A DNA stretch of 64,000 nt from the NCBI GenBank assembly GCA_045603205.1, contig JAZULS010000046.1, forward strand, positions 6,971-70,970, read 5' to 3'. The stretch is from RUG11130 sp045603205 (GTDB taxonomy: Bacteria; Bacillota; Clostridia; Oscillospirales; CAG-272). Position 1 is the first letter of the stretch, and every line of letters starts with the position of its first letter. The notes beneath the pieces were generated by a model. That model saw only the letters and a list, made by a program, of their open reading frames with translations. It did no database searches and was not told the DNA's origin. Position numbers and translations under genes: made by a program. Shown here piece by piece: positions 26,003 to 35,317 of this stretch.

Positions 26003-27298
26003 ATGAATGAAAGATTTAACGACGGAAATAAGAAGACGATTCTTTGTTCCGTATATACTTCCTCCGAGGAAAATGAAGCCAAAGTTAGCCTTGAGGAGCT
26101 TGAAAGACTTCTCGAAACAGCAGGCGGTGAAGTCGCGGCTATTCTGACTCAAGTACGAGAGGCGCCCGACAGACGCACGGTTATCGGAAGCGGTAAGTGT
26201 CAGGAACTCTCTGACCTTTGCCGTGATCTTGAAGTGTCCCTCGTTGTCTTTGACTGCGAGCTGTCTCCGTCACAGATAAAATCTCTCGAAGATGAAATTG
26301 ATTCAGACGTACAGGTCATCGACCGCAGTATGCTGATCCTTGATATATTTGCTGCTCACGCACGTTCTGCCGAGGGCACACTTCAGGTAGAATTGGCTCA
26401 GCTTAAATATACAGCACCTCGACTTGTGGGTCACGGTCGGGAAATGTCCCGTCTCGGTGGTGCGGCGGCAGGTTATATCGGTTCCCGAGGACCCGGTGAA
26501 ACAAAGCTTGAGATCGACACACGCCGCGTCAGAGCCCGTATCGCCGCTCTTGAGCGTGAACTTGAGGACGTAGCAAGAGCAAGAGAGGTCATCCGCCACT
26601 CCAGAGAGAGAAGCGGTATGAAACGTTGTGCTATCGTGGGTTACACCAACGCAGGAAAATCGACTCTCCTTAACAGACTCACCGAAGCCGGAATCCTTGC
26701 CGAGGACAAGCTGTTCGCTACACTCGATACAACTACCCGTAAATATACACTTCCCGGCGGAAGTGAGGTCCTTCTTACCGACACGGTAGGATTTATCCGC
26801 AATCTGCCTCACCACCTTATCAACGCATTCCGTTCGACTCTCGAAGAAGTGGTATACTCCGATCTTCTTATGATCATAATCGACGCTTCCGACCCGGAGT
26901 TTGCCGCTCACTTAAAGGTCACCGAGGAGCTTCTTGATGATCTGGGAGCCGCAGAAAAGCCGAAGCTCTACGTTATGAATAAGTGCGATTCTATGGTTGA
27001 CAGAGATGCCCTTAATAGAATTGTTACGGGAAATAACGGCGAATTTGCGGCAATCTCCGCTCTTACGGGCGAAGGCATTGACGACATGATCGAAAAGCTT
27101 GAAACGATGCTTGGAGCAGGTCTCCGACGTGTAAAATTCCGCCTGCCTATGTCAGCGGGTGCAATAGTCAGTGAGATATACTCCTCTGCCGAAAATGTTG
27201 AAGCAGAGTATCTTTCAGACAGTGTCGAAGTTACCGCTACAGTTGACGAAAAACTTTACGGCAAGTATTCGTCATATATCTGCGAGGAGCATGCCTGA
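26003..27298 (+). CDS. hflX: GTPase HflX
   Basis: A ribosome-associated GTPase that splits stalled or hibernating ribosomes. The 431-residue protein has the N-terminal HflX domain (about 1-190, with RGPGETKLEIDTRRVR) and the G domain: G1 GYTNAGKSTL near 213, G3 DTVGFIRNLPHHLI and G4 NKCD. A short C-terminal domain follows. AAAGGA precedes the ATG. The stop codon overlaps the region just before the YigZ gene, indicating one transcript. Confidence 0.95.
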   Translation: MNERFNDGNKKTILCSVYTSSEENEAKVSLEELERLLETAGGEVAAILTQVREAPDRRTVIGSGKCQELSDLCRDLEVSLVVFDCELSPSQIKSLEDEIDSDVQVIDRSMLILDIFAAHARSAEGTLQVELAQLKYTAPRLVGHGREMSRLGGAAAGYIGSRGPGETKLEIDTRRVRARIAALERELEDVARAREVIRHSRERSGMKRCAIVGYTNAGKSTLLNRLTEAGILAEDKLFATLDTTTRKYTLPGGSEVLLTDTVGFIRNLPHHLINAFRSTLEEVVYSDLLMIIIDASDPEFAAHLKVTEELLDDLGAAEKPKLYVMNKCDSMVDRDALNRIVTGNNGEFAAISALTGEGIDDMIEKLETMLGAGLRRVKFRLPMSAGAIVSEIYSSAENVEAEYLSDSVEVTATVDEKLYGKYSSYICEEHA

Positions 27299-27299
27299 A

Positions 27300-27944
27300 A
27301 TGGAATCGGGAAAGATAAAAAACAAGGTTACCCTTTATAAGTCAGCCGAAGCGGAGATAATCGAGAAGAAATCCCGTTTCATCGGTCACGCTACTCCCGT
27401 GAAAAGCGAGGCCGAGGCACAGGAATTCGTCTCTGAGATGAAGCGTAAATACGCAGATGCCACCCATAACGTCTATGCCTACTATCTTAACGGCGGAGCC
27501 ATAGCAAGATGCAGTGACGACGGCGAGCCTCAGGGAAGCTCGGGCTATCCTACATTGAACGCACTCAAGACCTGCGGAGCTGATGATCTTTGTGTCGTCG
27601 TCACCCGTTACTTTGGCGGAACTCTCCTTGGTACTGCAGGACTTGCAAGAGCCTACGCCGCGGCGGCAAGAGCGGCTATCGAGGCGTCGGGGTTTGCCGT
27701 TTACGAGAATTTCACAATCGTTATGATCGAAGTGGGTTACTCCGAATATCAGCGACTGACAGTAGCTCTGAAGAACGAGGGAATCACCGAAGAGGATACC
27801 GATTTTGCAGAAGCTGTCACCGTAACTGCGGCAGTTCCCGAAGGAAAGCTTGACAGGCTTAATACACTCGTCAGGGACCTTTCCCAAGGAAAATCAACGC
27901 TGGAAATTATAGAAATCCAGGAAAGACTCAGACCCCTCCTGTAA
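27300..27944 (+). CDS. YigZ/IMPACT family protein
   Basis: A 214-residue member of UPF0029. The N-terminal IMPACT domain has KKSRFIGHATPV, CSDDGEPQGSSGYPTLNAL and VTRYFGGTLLGTAGLARAY. The C-terminal domain (DUF1949) resembles elongation-factor-G domain IV-V folds. Function is unproven. I place the start at ATG 27300, ten bases after GAGGAG (27284-27289). ATG 27291 is in frame but only one base from that site, and the frame extends to 27171 inside hflX without support. Confidence 0.9.
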   Translation: MESGKIKNKVTLYKSAEAEIIEKKSRFIGHATPVKSEAEAQEFVSEMKRKYADATHNVYAYYLNGGAIARCSDDGEPQGSSGYPTLNALKTCGADDLCVVVTRYFGGTLLGTAGLARAYAAAARAAIEASGFAVYENFTIVMIEVGYSEYQRLTVALKNEGITEEDTDFAEAVTVTAAVPEGKLDRLNTLVRDLSQGKSTLEIIEIQERLRPLL

Positions 27945-28076
27945 AAAGTAAAAAAAGTATTACTTGCGTATATTAGGTGTAATTATTAAGCATAATAATG
28001 AGTTTTTTGAATTATTATTGAAATTTCGGGCGCTTTTTGAGCCAATTTCTTAACTGCGTCAAACAGGAGGGATTCT

Positions 28077-29105
28077 ATGTTTGGAACTTCTAAGACCCTG
28101 CGCGACATATTCAACGAAAGGGAACAGCTTACCTTGTCTCCCCGTGCATTTCGCACATCGGAAACGAGAGGACGTGAGATCCCTTGCAAGCCCTGCGTCA
28201 ACCGCACTGAATTTCAGCGTGACCGTGATAGGATAATTCATTCAAAATCCTTCAGACGTCTTATGCACAAGACTCAGGTGTTCCTTTGCCCCGCAGGAGA
28301 ACACTATCGCACCAGACTTACCCATACTCTTGAGGTTGCACAGATAGCACGAATCATCGCACGGGCACTGCTTCTGAATGAAGACCTTTGTGAAGCCGGT
28401 GCTCTCGGACACGATCTTGGTCATACCCCCTTCGGACATGCAGGCGAGCGAGTGATGCAGAAATGCTTCTCAGCAGACTTCACTCACTACAAGCAGAGTC
28501 TCCGAGTTGTGGAAAAACTTGAGAATAACGGAGAGGGGCTAAACCTTACGTGGGAAGTCCGTGATGCTATCGTGAATCATACGGGAGACAACACTGCGGC
28601 GACTTTAGAAGGCGCTATAATGCGTTTTGCCGACAGAATTGCCTATATAAATCACGATATCGACGACGCCTGCCGTGCTGGTATACTTTCCATCGACGAT
28701 ATACCTAAGCACTTGAGTGACGTGCTCGGCAGATCCCACGGAACCAGAATAAATACTATGGTAACCTCCGTTATCGAAGCCAGTACCGATTCTGACCAAA
28801 TAAAGATGACTCCCGAGGTAGCAGAAGCCACGGACGAGCTTCGGGACTTCCTTTTTCAAAACGTATATTTTGATTCTCAGGCGAAGAAGGAAGAGAAAAA
28901 GGCTATGGAGCTTCTTGAGGCTCTCTACGCACACTATAAGGAGTATCCCGAAAAACTTCCCGGAATCTATGGAGAAAACCTCAAAACCGAGTCTGTGGAC
29001 AGATGCGTGTGTGACTTTTTGTCAAGCATGACAGACAGATATGCAATAAACCTTTACAAAGAAATATTTATACCCAGCATCTGGCATCCGCCGGGTGAGA
29101 TTTGA
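28077..29105 (+). CDS. dgt: Deoxyguanosinetriphosphate triphosphohydrolase-like protein (HD domain)
   Basis: A 342-residue HD-domain phosphohydrolase that releases triphosphate from dNTPs, dGTP in the type enzyme. Motifs seen are DRDRIIHSKSFRRLMHKTQVF, RTRLTHTLEVAQIARIIAR, GALGHDLGHTPFGHAGE (the HD pair near residue 120) and FADRIAYINHDIDD. The length and the context, directly before dnaG-rpoD, match the clostridial dgt-dnaG-rpoD arrangement. AGGAGGG precedes the start. The 132-bp gap before it is AT-rich and I see no clear signal in it. Confidence 0.93.
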   Translation: MFGTSKTLRDIFNEREQLTLSPRAFRTSETRGREIPCKPCVNRTEFQRDRDRIIHSKSFRRLMHKTQVFLCPAGEHYRTRLTHTLEVAQIARIIARALLLNEDLCEAGALGHDLGHTPFGHAGERVMQKCFSADFTHYKQSLRVVEKLENNGEGLNLTWEVRDAIVNHTGDNTAATLEGAIMRFADRIAYINHDIDDACRAGILSIDDIPKHLSDVLGRSHGTRINTMVTSVIEASTDSDQIKMTPEVAEATDELRDFLFQNVYFDSQAKKEEKKAMELLEALYAHYKEYPEKLPGIYGENLKTESVDRCVCDFLSSMTDRYAINLYKEIFIPSIWHPPGEI

Positions 29106-29155
29106 TTAAGATTACATATTATTTTTAAAAGTGTGGAAACCATTAACCTGAATTT

Positions 29156-30904
29156 ATGAGAATACCAAATAGTGTTATAGAAGAAATCAGATACCGATGC
29201 GACATTGAAGACGTGATCTCGTCTTATGTGTCCATCAAACGAGCAGGGTCTAATTTGAAGGGACTTTGCCCGTTCCATAGCGAGAAAACACCGTCTTTTG
29301 TTGTCTATAAAGACACCCAAAGTTATTACTGCTTCGGTTGCGGTGCCGGCGGAGACGTTATTAACTTCATAATGCGTCAGGAAAACTTAGACTACGTGTC
29401 CGCTGTTGAGTTTCTTGCAAAAAGAGCGGGTATAACCCTTCCTGATTTCGATGCAAAAAACGGCGAAGGACTAAGAGAAGGTCCGAGCCGTACCCGTATT
29501 CTGCAGATGAACGTAGAAGCGGCAAAATATTTCAGAAATATGCTTTTCGACGAGCGTATCGGTGCCGATGCAAGGGGATACCTTATATCCTCAAGAGCAC
29601 TTCACAGCACCGTCGTCAAGCATTTCGGTCTTGGATATGCTCCAAATAGCTGGAACTCTCTCAGAGACCATCTGAGAAGCCTTGGCTACACTTACGAGGA
29701 GATGGCGGCGGCTAACCTTTGTAATAAGGGTGAGAAGAGTTACTATGACTCATTCCGCGGCAGAGTAATGTTTCCCATAATTGACGTGTCGGGAAATATC
29801 GTAGCCTTCGGAGGCAGAGTTTTAGACGACTCCAAGCCCAAATATCTTAACTCAGCCGATACTCCTGCCTTTAAGAAAAGCAAGAACCTCTTCGCTCTCA
29901 ATTATGCGAAGAAGACCGAAGAAAGCTTCTTTATAATCTGCGAAGGCTATATGGATGTTATCGCCCTCCATGCCGCGGGATTTACAAATGCGGTGGCGAC
30001 TCTCGGTACCGCTATCACGCCGGAGCATGCAAGAATAATCAAGAGATACGTTTCAAAGGTAGTCCTTGCTTACGACGGTGACGAGGCAGGTCAAAAAGCT
30101 TCCGACAGAGCAGTGAAACTTCTTGCCGATGCGGGAGTTGACTCAAAGATCCTCGTTATGCGAGACGCCAAGGACCCCGATGAATTCATCAAAAAGTTCG
30201 GTAGAGAAGCGTTCAGACGACTTCTTGACGAAAGCAGGTCCCGTTTCGATTATATTATCGAGAAAACCTGTAAAAAATACAATATGGCAAACGCCGACGA
30301 CAAGATAAAAGCAGGAGCAGAATTGTGCCGTGAGATCGCAAATACCTATTCCAAGATCGAACGGGATATATACATCGCAAAAACTGCCGAAGCCCTGGGA
30401 TTTGACCCGAAAAGTGTTGCGCTTGACGTGGATGCTGCAATAAAACGAGCGGCAAAGGCAGACAAAAAGAAACAAACGGAAGACCTTATCAGAGTAACCT
30501 CGGGACTTTCCGACAGAATTAATCCCGATTTTGCAAAACGGCCTAAGATCGCTAAGATCGAAGAGGATCTGCTCGGAATGCTTATGATCCATCCCGAGTT
30601 TCTCTCCGTCAAAGACGAAGATGCTTCCCTTGAGGCAACGGATTTCTTCACGGAATTCGGTAAAAAACTGTTTTCCTTCATCAAGGAATCCGAGGAAGCG
30701 GACGGATTCAGCGTCAGCAGTCTTTCGGAGAGCTTTACCCACGACGAAGTTTCAAGAGCAATGAAGATGCACCTTGCCCGTCGTGAACTTACAAATAACG
30801 AAGAATCGTACAAGGTCAACGTAAAATATCTCAAACGTGAGATGAGTAAAGACTCGGGTAATTCACTTGAAGACATTATTGCCCGTAAAAGAGACAAGCA
30901 TTAA
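29156..30904 (+). CDS. dnaG: DNA primase DnaG
   Basis: Makes RNA primers for replication. The 582-residue protein has the N-terminal CHC2 zinc finger (LCPFHSEKTPSFVV, YYCFGCGAGGDVINF, about 40-75). TOPRIM follows, with ICEGYMDVIALHAAGF and LAYDGDEAGQKAS (about 260-330). The C-terminal helicase-interaction region is more diverged. No strong Shine-Dalgarno lies before ATG 29156. It is followed by two sigma-70 genes. Confidence 0.96.
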   Translation: MRIPNSVIEEIRYRCDIEDVISSYVSIKRAGSNLKGLCPFHSEKTPSFVVYKDTQSYYCFGCGAGGDVINFIMRQENLDYVSAVEFLAKRAGITLPDFDAKNGEGLREGPSRTRILQMNVEAAKYFRNMLFDERIGADARGYLISSRALHSTVVKHFGLGYAPNSWNSLRDHLRSLGYTYEEMAAANLCNKGEKSYYDSFRGRVMFPIIDVSGNIVAFGGRVLDDSKPKYLNSADTPAFKKSKNLFALNYAKKTEESFFIICEGYMDVIALHAAGFTNAVATLGTAITPEHARIIKRYVSKVVLAYDGDEAGQKASDRAVKLLADAGVDSKILVMRDAKDPDEFIKKFGREAFRRLLDESRSRFDYIIEKTCKKYNMANADDKIKAGAELCREIANTYSKIERDIYIAKTAEALGFDPKSVALDVDAAIKRAAKADKKKQTEDLIRVTSGLSDRINPDFAKRPKIAKIEEDLLGMLMIHPEFLSVKDEDASLEATDFFTEFGKKLFSFIKESEEADGFSVSSLSESFTHDEVSRAMKMHLARRELTNNEESYKVNVKYLKREMSKDSGNSLEDIIARKRDKH

Positions 30905-30956
30905 GTAGGACAGTACAGCAGAGCCCCAACTTACGGGGAATGACATACGGAGTGAC

Positions 30957-32036
30957 ATGGAATATTCAGAAAAAAATAACTTAGAACAGTTTATCGAGAA
31001 GGCAAAGGAACAGGGAAGCGTCAGCGAATCAGACGTAATTCAGCTGGCGGAGAAAAACGGCTTTACACCGGACCGTTTTGAGGACCTTTGTGAGCTTATA
31101 GAAGGAAGCGGTATTGAGATCAAGAACGGTGAAGGACTTGATGAGGAATTAGGCGAGGAGTCCGACAGAGGAATCGACAAGGTTCTCTCCGAGGAAGGAG
31201 TTGCCTTTGATGACCCTGTCAGAATGTATCTGAAAGATATCGGACGTATTCCTCTTCTTACTATCGAGAGGGAGCAGCTGCTTTCCGAGCGAATTGCCGC
31301 AGGAGACGAAAAAGCTAAAAAGGAGCTTGTCGAGGCTAACCTGAGACTTGTAGTAAGTATTGCAAAGCGTTACGTCGGTAAAGGTATTTACTTCCTTGAT
31401 CTGATCCAAGAGGGTAACCTTGGTCTTATGAAGGCGGGTGAAAAATTCGATTATACCAAAGGTTATAAATTCTCTACCTACGCGACTTGGTGGATCAGAC
31501 AGTCCATCACCAGAGCTATCGCCGATCAGGCAAGAACCATTCGAATCCCCGTTCATATGGTGGAGACCATCCATAAGGTGTCCAGAACGTCCCGAGAGCT
31601 TCTCCAAAAGCTTGGAAGAGAACCTTCCATTGAAGAGATCTCCGAAGTGCTTGGAATGAACCCCGACAGAGTCAGAGAGATCATCAAAACCGCGCAAGAG
31701 CCCGTTTCCCTTGAAACTCCCGTGGGTGAAGAGGAAGACACACATCTTGCGGATTTCATACAGGATGATTCTACTCCCACTCCCTCGGAGGCTGTGTCCT
31801 TCCAACTTCTGAAGGAACAGCTTGATAAGGTTCTTCACACACTCTCTCCCAGAGAGGAAATGGTTATAAAACTCAGATTCGGATTTGATGACGGCCGTCC
31901 TCGCACTCTTGAAGAGGTCGGGGCCGAATTCAATATCACCAGAGAGAGAATACGCCAGATCGAAGCCAAAGCTCTTCGTAAACTGAGACATCAGAGCCGT
32001 TCAAAACTTTTGAAAGGCTTTTTGAGTGACAACTGA
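30957..32036 (+). CDS. Sigma-70 family factor, first of a tandem RpoD pair
   Basis: The 359-residue sigma factor has a recognisable region 1.1-like N-terminus (LEQFIEKAKEQGSVSESDVIQLA, ending GIEIKNGE). Region 1.2 (DDPVRMYLKDIGRIPLL), region 2 (YATWWIRQSITRAIADQARTIR), region 3 and region 4 (LEEVGAEFNITRERIRQIEAKALRK) follow. Compared with its neighbour it has changed region-2 positions: GNLGLMKAGEKF instead of GNLGLIKAVEKF, and WWIRQS instead of WWIRQA. Near its end it has RHQSRSKLLKGF instead of RHPSRSKRLKDY. It occupies the normal rpoD slot after dnaG. It may be the original rpoD or a specialised group-2 factor. Confidence 0.9.
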   Translation: MEYSEKNNLEQFIEKAKEQGSVSESDVIQLAEKNGFTPDRFEDLCELIEGSGIEIKNGEGLDEELGEESDRGIDKVLSEEGVAFDDPVRMYLKDIGRIPLLTIEREQLLSERIAAGDEKAKKELVEANLRLVVSIAKRYVGKGIYFLDLIQEGNLGLMKAGEKFDYTKGYKFSTYATWWIRQSITRAIADQARTIRIPVHMVETIHKVSRTSRELLQKLGREPSIEEISEVLGMNPDRVREIIKTAQEPVSLETPVGEEEDTHLADFIQDDSTPTPSEAVSFQLLKEQLDKVLHTLSPREEMVIKLRFGFDDGRPRTLEEVGAEFNITRERIRQIEAKALRKLRHQSRSKLLKGFLSDN

Positions 32037-32114
32037 GTGTCTGACTTGAGCGATTTGACGATTGAACATTAAAATTGTCTCAAATTTCCCAAAGGAAAGG
32101 TATTTGATTTTAAT

Positions 32115-33212
32115 ATGATGCACGATAACAATATGGAAAACCGCGACAACATTAACGCAGAAATGTTTGAAAATATCTGTAACTCAACAAATTCCATCAA
32201 TTCTGACGATAGAGAGTTCGACAGAGACTCTGACGTTGTATTTGCCAAGGGTTTCGATCCTGACAATATGTCTATGGATGCCGATGAGTTCATGATGTCT
32301 GAAGAACTTGCCGAAATTGAGCAGGATACCATCAACGGTACGTCTCCCGAGGAGATTGAGTCTTTCCTCAAGCAGGAAGACCTTCCCGTTGACGACCCGG
32401 TCAGAATGTATCTCAAGGATATCGGTAAAGTGCCGCTTCTTTCCGCCGAAAGAGAGGTGGAGCTTGCCCAGAAGCTGCTTGAAGGCGATGAAGCCGCAAA
32501 AAATCAGCTTGTTGAGGCTAACCTCAGACTCGTTGTCAGCATTGCTAAGAGATATGTCGGGAAGGGAATGTACTTCCTTGATCTTATCCAGGAAGGAAAC
32601 CTCGGACTTATCAAGGCTGTGGAAAAATTCGACTATACTAAGGGATATAAATTCTCTACCTACGCGACTTGGTGGATCAGACAGGCTATTACCCGCTCAA
32701 TCGCTGATCAGGCAAGAACCATTCGTATCCCCGTACATATGGTAGAGACTATCCATAAGGTGTCAAGAGCGTCAAGACAGCTCATTCAGGATCTGGGACG
32801 TGATCCTACAGCGAGCGAGATCGGTGCGCAGATCGGAATGGATGCCGATAAGGTTAGAGAGATCATGAAGATCGCACAGGATCCCATCTCTCTTGAAACA
32901 CCTATTGGCGAAGAAGACGACAGCCACCTCGGTGACTTTATCATGGACAGCGAGACTATGGCTCCCTCCGACGCTGCTTCCTATCAGCTCATGAGAGAAC
33001 AGCTTAACAGCGTACTTGCTACTCTCACACCCAGAGAAGAGCTCGTCTTAAAGCTCAGATTCGGTCTTACTGACGGTCGCGCGAGAACACTTGAAGAGGT
33101 CGGACAGGAATTTAACATTACAAGAGAGCGTATTCGTCAGATCGAAGCTAAGGCGCTTCGTAAGCTCAGACATCCCAGCCGTTCCAAGCGACTTAAGGAT
33201 TACCTGAACTAA
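32115..33212 (+). CDS. rpoD: RNA polymerase principal sigma factor RpoD, second of a tandem pair
   Basis: The 365-residue factor has fully canonical regions 1.2-4.2: DDPVRMYLKDIGKVPLL, GNLGLIKAVEKFDYTKGYKF, YATWWIRQAITRSIADQART, TRERIRQIEAKALRKLRHPSRS. The first ~90 residues lack a recognisable region 1.1 and are instead acidic and low-complexity (many Asn, Asp, Glu). The start codon is a double ATG at 32115/32118; the AAAGGAAAGG upstream is 14 bases away, rather far. It is 78 bp downstream of the first sigma gene. Its core residues suggest it is the housekeeping factor. Confidence 0.92.
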   Translation: MMHDNNMENRDNINAEMFENICNSTNSINSDDREFDRDSDVVFAKGFDPDNMSMDADEFMMSEELAEIEQDTINGTSPEEIESFLKQEDLPVDDPVRMYLKDIGKVPLLSAEREVELAQKLLEGDEAAKNQLVEANLRLVVSIAKRYVGKGMYFLDLIQEGNLGLIKAVEKFDYTKGYKFSTYATWWIRQAITRSIADQARTIRIPVHMVETIHKVSRASRQLIQDLGRDPTASEIGAQIGMDADKVREIMKIAQDPISLETPIGEEDDSHLGDFIMDSETMAPSDAASYQLMREQLNSVLATLTPREELVLKLRFGLTDGRARTLEEVGQEFNITRERIRQIEAKALRKLRHPSRSKRLKDYLN

Positions 33213-33345
33213 GGTAAAATGTAGGGTTGTTATAACCGACAAATAGGGCTTTGGGTTTTTGTTTAATATCAACAATTGTCAAAAAACTTTAATAAATTAT
33301 TTAATAAATATGTCTGCGTAAACCGCGGCAAAACGCTAAAACGCC

Positions 33346-33374
33346 TTGACAAATTTTGATGTAAGGTGTATAAT
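33346..33374 (+). promoter_or_regulatory. Sigma-A promoter for the solute-binding lipoprotein
   Basis: TTGACA (33346-33351), 17 bp, TATAAT (33369-33374): perfect consensus. The leader is about 50 nt. Confidence 0.85.
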
Positions 33375-33431
33375 ATTTTATGATTAATCGGTATATTAAT
33401 GATCATATCGAGACTGAGGAGGACCCCGAAA

Positions 33432-35141
33432 ATGAGTAAGAAGCTTTTATGTATGTTCTTGTGTCTGATTATGATGCTTGTTCCCGTACTTACTGCTTGT
33501 AACAACACTGACGAAGCAGAAAAAGAGGGTACAGCAGCTGAGGAAAAGACCACTCGCGAACCGCTGACTTTGTCCTTGTGGATTCCCACAAACGAAAATA
33601 CTACAGAAGAAGCACTTGAACTGGTTGAAGCTGAGATCAACAGACTCACTACCGCAAAGTATAACACAGCTATTGAGCTTAACGCTATTGCTGAAGACGA
33701 ATACGAGGCTATGATCGAGAACAAGCTTACCAGCATCGACGATGTTAAACGTGCTGCTGAGGAAGCCGCTGAATCTGAAAGACTCCAGCAGATCGCAGAC
33801 GCTGAAGCCGGTATCATTCGCGACGGTAACGAGGCACTTCTCGAGTCTCAGTCCGGAAACGAAACTGAAGAAGCTCCCGAGAAGGAAGAGGCTTCTGAGG
33901 ACGATGACGTTGTTGTATATCCCGAGGTTGAGGACGATCAGCTTGACATCTTCCTTGTTAAGGGATACGATTCCTATATGGATTACGTAGAAAATGAGCT
34001 CGTTGAACCTCTCGATATGGCTATCGCAGAAGTAGGAAGTAAGCTCAGATCCTACATTTATCCCACCTTCCTCGAACTTGCTAAGGTTAATAGTTCTACA
34101 TACGGAATTCCCAATAACCACGTAATTGGTGAATATGAGTACCTCCTTGTAAATAAGGAACTTGTTGAAAAGTATGACTACAGCCCTGAGGAGCTTACCA
34201 CTCTTACAGAATGTGAAGCATTCATCAAGGATATCGGAAGTCAGAACATCAAGGGTGTAACACCTCTTCTCGGCCAGTGTGAGCCCGCTAATATGGTGTA
34301 TTTCTCATCTAACGGCGGTTGGTCACTTATCGGAGCACAGATCAAGTCCGGTACATCCTACAAGAATCCTACCGCATTCCCTGTAAATGTTATCACCGAA
34401 ACAGACTATCCTGTTGTATACGGTATGATGAAGCGTCTTAACAAGCTCGGTTACGTTGGTGACGGTAACCTTGAGAACAACAAGAAGTTTGCTGTCGGCG
34501 TTGTTTCAGGTGACTATACTGTTGCAGAGCAGTATGCTGATGATTACTATATCAACATCCATGCAGCACCTATGGCTACAGTAGATGATGTTTTCGAGTC
34601 CGTATTCTGCGTAAGTTCTTATACCAAGAACGTAACCCGTGCTGTGGAGATCCTTACATATCTCAATACTGACGAGACATTCAGAACTGTTCTTCAGTAC
34701 GGTGTTGAGGGTACACATTGGCGTTCCAAGCTTGAGTCCGGCGAAACCGTTATCGATATTATCAGCGAAGACTATGCTATGAATATCGTTGATACAGGTA
34801 ACGTATACCTCACATATCCTGCAGAAGGCGTTTCCATGAATGCTTGGAAGGATGCAATGCAGCAGAACCTTGATTCCGTTGCTAACCCCTACATCGGATT
34901 TGATGCAAAGTTTAAGGAGCAGATCGGCTTCGCAAAGATCAATGAGCTTACAACTCTGTCCAATCAGTACATGAACAAGCTTAATGATCTTGATGCAGAA
35001 GGTTATGATGCAGGAATCTCCGGAATTGTTGTAGAACTTCAGCTCAACGCTCTTCTTAAGGGACTTCTCTCTGAAGAGATAGTAGAAGGCTTTGACAGTT
35101 CATTCCCCGTTGCTTACACACTCTTCGACGCAATGAAGTAA
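33432..35141 (+). CDS. Extracellular solute-binding lipoprotein (orphan)
   Basis: A 569-residue lipoprotein with a signal peptide ending in the lipobox LTAC (Cys23), then a periplasmic-binding-protein-like body (LTLSLWIPTNENTTEEALEL, then later SVFCVSSYTKNVTRAVEILTYLNTD). It resembles large carbohydrate ABC-transporter binding proteins. Residues about 95-160 are an unusual acidic, Ala/Glu-rich stretch that looks inserted between two strands of the N-terminal lobe (resuming at QLDIFLVKGYDSY). No permease or ATPase gene is adjacent. GGAGG precedes ATG 33432; a longer frame to 33399 is not supported. The gene is monocistronic, with a strong promoter and terminator. Confidence 0.85.
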   Translation: MSKKLLCMFLCLIMMLVPVLTACNNTDEAEKEGTAAEEKTTREPLTLSLWIPTNENTTEEALELVEAEINRLTTAKYNTAIELNAIAEDEYEAMIENKLTSIDDVKRAAEEAAESERLQQIADAEAGIIRDGNEALLESQSGNETEEAPEKEEASEDDDVVVYPEVEDDQLDIFLVKGYDSYMDYVENELVEPLDMAIAEVGSKLRSYIYPTFLELAKVNSSTYGIPNNHVIGEYEYLLVNKELVEKYDYSPEELTTLTECEAFIKDIGSQNIKGVTPLLGQCEPANMVYFSSNGGWSLIGAQIKSGTSYKNPTAFPVNVITETDYPVVYGMMKRLNKLGYVGDGNLENNKKFAVGVVSGDYTVAEQYADDYYINIHAAPMATVDDVFESVFCVSSYTKNVTRAVEILTYLNTDETFRTVLQYGVEGTHWRSKLESGETVIDIISEDYAMNIVDTGNVYLTYPAEGVSMNAWKDAMQQNLDSVANPYIGFDAKFKEQIGFAKINELTTLSNQYMNKLNDLDAEGYDAGISGIVVELQLNALLKGLLSEEIVEGFDSSFPVAYTLFDAMK

Positions 35142-35154
35142 TTTTTCCAAAAAT

Positions 35155-35188
35155 AAAAGCTTGTACGGTTTTCCGTGCAAGCTTTTTT
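35155..35188 (+). terminator. Terminator after the lipoprotein gene
   Basis: AAGCTTGTACGG (35157-35168) pairs with CCGTGCAAGCTT (35173-35184) around TTTT, then a run of T. Confidence 0.92.
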
Positions 35189-35249
35189 GTATGCAATATA
35201 GACGTACTCCTTGTTTTTTGCTGCTTAATATAAAATTCCAACGATCTTT

Positions 35250-35279
35250 TTGGCAAACGTTATCTCTTTATCATATTAT
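35250..35279 (+). promoter_or_regulatory. Probable sigma-A promoter for the P-loop ATPase gene
   Basis: TTGGCA (35250-35255), 18 bp, TATTAT (35274-35279), about 38 bp before the start codon. Confidence 0.5.
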
Positions 35280-35317
35280 GGTAAAGACAGCAAAACTATC
35301 GGAGGATTTACTTTAAT

